From CAZFXZ01 sp964523165 (GTDB lineage Bacteria > Patescibacteriota > Patescibacteriia > JACRDY01): 6,086 bases of DNA. The notes under the pieces were generated by a model that worked only from the letters and a program-made list of their open reading frames with translations, had not been told where the DNA came from and searched no databases. The stretch spans positions 1 through 6,086 of the forward strand of contig CAZFXZ010000038.1 in the NCBI GenBank assembly GCA_964523165.1, read 5' to 3'. Shown piece after piece: positions 5,418-6,086 of the stretch (position 1 is its first letter; every line of letters begins with the position of its first letter). The position numbers were made by a program, and so were the translations under genes.

Positions 5418-6086
5418 TTACCAAGCAAGATTAGCGGAGGCCGGACCCAAAATAATAGCAATGTCAGTCGTGACTTTGTTGGATAGCCAACTGGGCACGG
5501 CCGTCACAACCGTGGCGGAAAATTTTTCTTTGAGCCAAGCTATGGTTTGCGGATATTTTTTGTCCGACAAAACATAAATATTGGTCGTGCTGTAATCGCG
5601 GGTTGGCGCGTTACCAACACCAGTTACATTAAAATTGTGACTATTGAGGCCGGTTTGCACGGCGCTAGCCAGACCAGTGATAAATGTACCATTTAAAACA
5701 GTAATTGTCGCCTGCTCGCTAATTTCGGCAATTTTGGCTTGGGTTTCCTCAACGATGATTGGCGTGTCAGGTGTCGAAGTAGTTTCGACAGTTGTTGTCG
5801 CGACGGCTGGCTCAGTTGGGGCTTGGCCAAAAATATTATCGACAATCGAACGAATGTTGTCATAATTACCACCGGGTGGTTGAAGTAAAAAGGCGCCATC
5901 TTCACCGATGACAACTTCTAGCAAGGGATTTGACCCTTCGTTGGTGATACCCAAAGTAATAATCTGGTCTTTATCAATATCGCGACCCATGCTGGCCAAG
6001 CTCAACATTTGCCAAACTTCCATATTGGTCGACAAGTGATCGGTAAATTTGTTGATGATTTTGCGTAAAGTCAGGGGATTTAAAAT
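5418..6086 (-). CDS. LytR-CpsA-Psr (LCP) family protein with LytR_C domain, C-terminal part; 5' end outside window
   Basis: The frame is open to the window edge (222 visible residues), so the TTG at 6035 and ATG at 6023 are probably internal. Visible residues 1 to about 86 resemble the tail of an LCP catalytic domain: L-R-K-I-I-N-K-F near the start, then a short amphipathic stretch and a G-x-D-G-A-F-L-L-Q-P-P-G-G-N-Y motif. A Thr/Pro/Glu-rich linker follows (about 87-126, bases 5709-5828). The end matches LytR_C: I-T-V-L-N-G-T (128-134), G-L-A (138-140), a Y-S-T-T-N-I-Y-V strand and D-I-A-I-I-L-G near the C-terminus. LCP proteins are membrane-anchored enzymes that transfer glycopolymers to the cell wall; LytR_C is an accessory extracytoplasmic domain. 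The N-terminal membrane segment and catalytic Arg/Asp residues would lie outside the window, so activity cannot be judged. It precedes der by 7 bases. The LytR_C call is firm; the LCP call rests on the partial tail. Confidence 0.82.
   Translation of the reverse strand: MLNPLTLRKIINKFTDHLSTNMEVWQMLSLASMGRDIDKDQIITLGITNEGSNPLLEVVIGEDGAFLLQPPGGNYDNIRSIVDNIFGQAPTEPAVATTTVETTSTPDTPIIVEETQAKIAEISEQATITVLNGTFITGLASAVQTGLNSHNFNVTGVGNAPTRDYSTTNIYVLSDKKYPQTIAWLKEKFSATVVTAVPSWLSNKVTTDIAIILGPASANLAW

Noticed and set aside
5411..5461. Longer Der start at 5461, adding a hydrophobic N-terminal stretch.
   Set aside because: It would overlap the end of the LCP gene. The Der family begins directly at the M-P-I-V-A-I-I-G segment, and Der is cytosolic.
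1..6086. Alternative genetic code with TGA as an amino acid, as in some Candidate Phyla Radiation lineages, since all five stops are TAA or TAG.
   Set aside because: No gene here has an in-frame TGA, and Gly and Trp are encoded normally. Five stops are too few to show that TGA is avoided.

Overview
The window reads as a compact, moderately AT-rich bacterial chromosome segment. It holds five protein genes and almost no non-coding DNA; the longest gap is 65 bases. I see no RNA genes, mobile elements or CRISPR. Several features suggest a small-genome bacterium, possibly Candidate Phyla Radiation/Patescibacteria: SD-less starts, stop codons built into terminator hairpins, shortened stringent-response enzymes, and a LytR-CpsA-Psr protein with a LytR_C tail. 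That placement is inference, since there is no marker here that fixes the phylum. All stops are TAA or TAG, and none of the genes has an in-frame TGA.

Layout. (1) Bases 1-1080, + strand: the 3' part of topA (DNA topoisomerase I), already in frame at base 1. It ends in three C-terminal repeats and a basic tail instead of zinc fingers. (2) Bases 1079-1145: a dense intergenic piece. An intrinsic terminator that contains the topA stop codon is followed directly by a near-consensus sigma70-type promoter (TTGTCA-17-TATAGT), which would start a nearly or fully leaderless mRNA. (3) Bases 1146-4037, + strand: two adjacent, clearly paralogous RelA/SpoT homologues (RSH), 3 bases apart. Both have the order HD hydrolase - (p)ppGpp synthetase - TGS and both stop just after TGS, without the helical, zinc-finger and ACT/RRM regions of long RSH proteins. 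The first copy has lost key hydrolase residues but keeps the synthetase motifs. The second keeps nearly all residues of both sites. (4) Bases 4029-4060: a perfect 13-bp bidirectional terminator holding the stop codons of both converging genes. (5) Bases 4052-5410, - strand: der (EngA), the double-GTPase ribosome assembly factor. (6) Bases 5418-6086, - strand: the C-terminal part of a LytR-CpsA-Psr cell-envelope protein, 7 bases upstream of der and probably cotranscribed with it.

How they may work together. The RSH pair looks like a local division of labour in alarmone metabolism: a predicted synthetase-only enzyme is coupled to a predicted bifunctional or hydrolase enzyme. This resembles the RelA/SpoT split of gammaproteobacteria, but in tandem and with the ribosome-anchoring C-termini missing. 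Der belongs to the family of ribosome-assembly GTPases that are plausible (p)ppGpp targets, but it sits in a separate, convergent transcription unit, so any link is functional inference. The tandem RSH pair is the item most worth following up.
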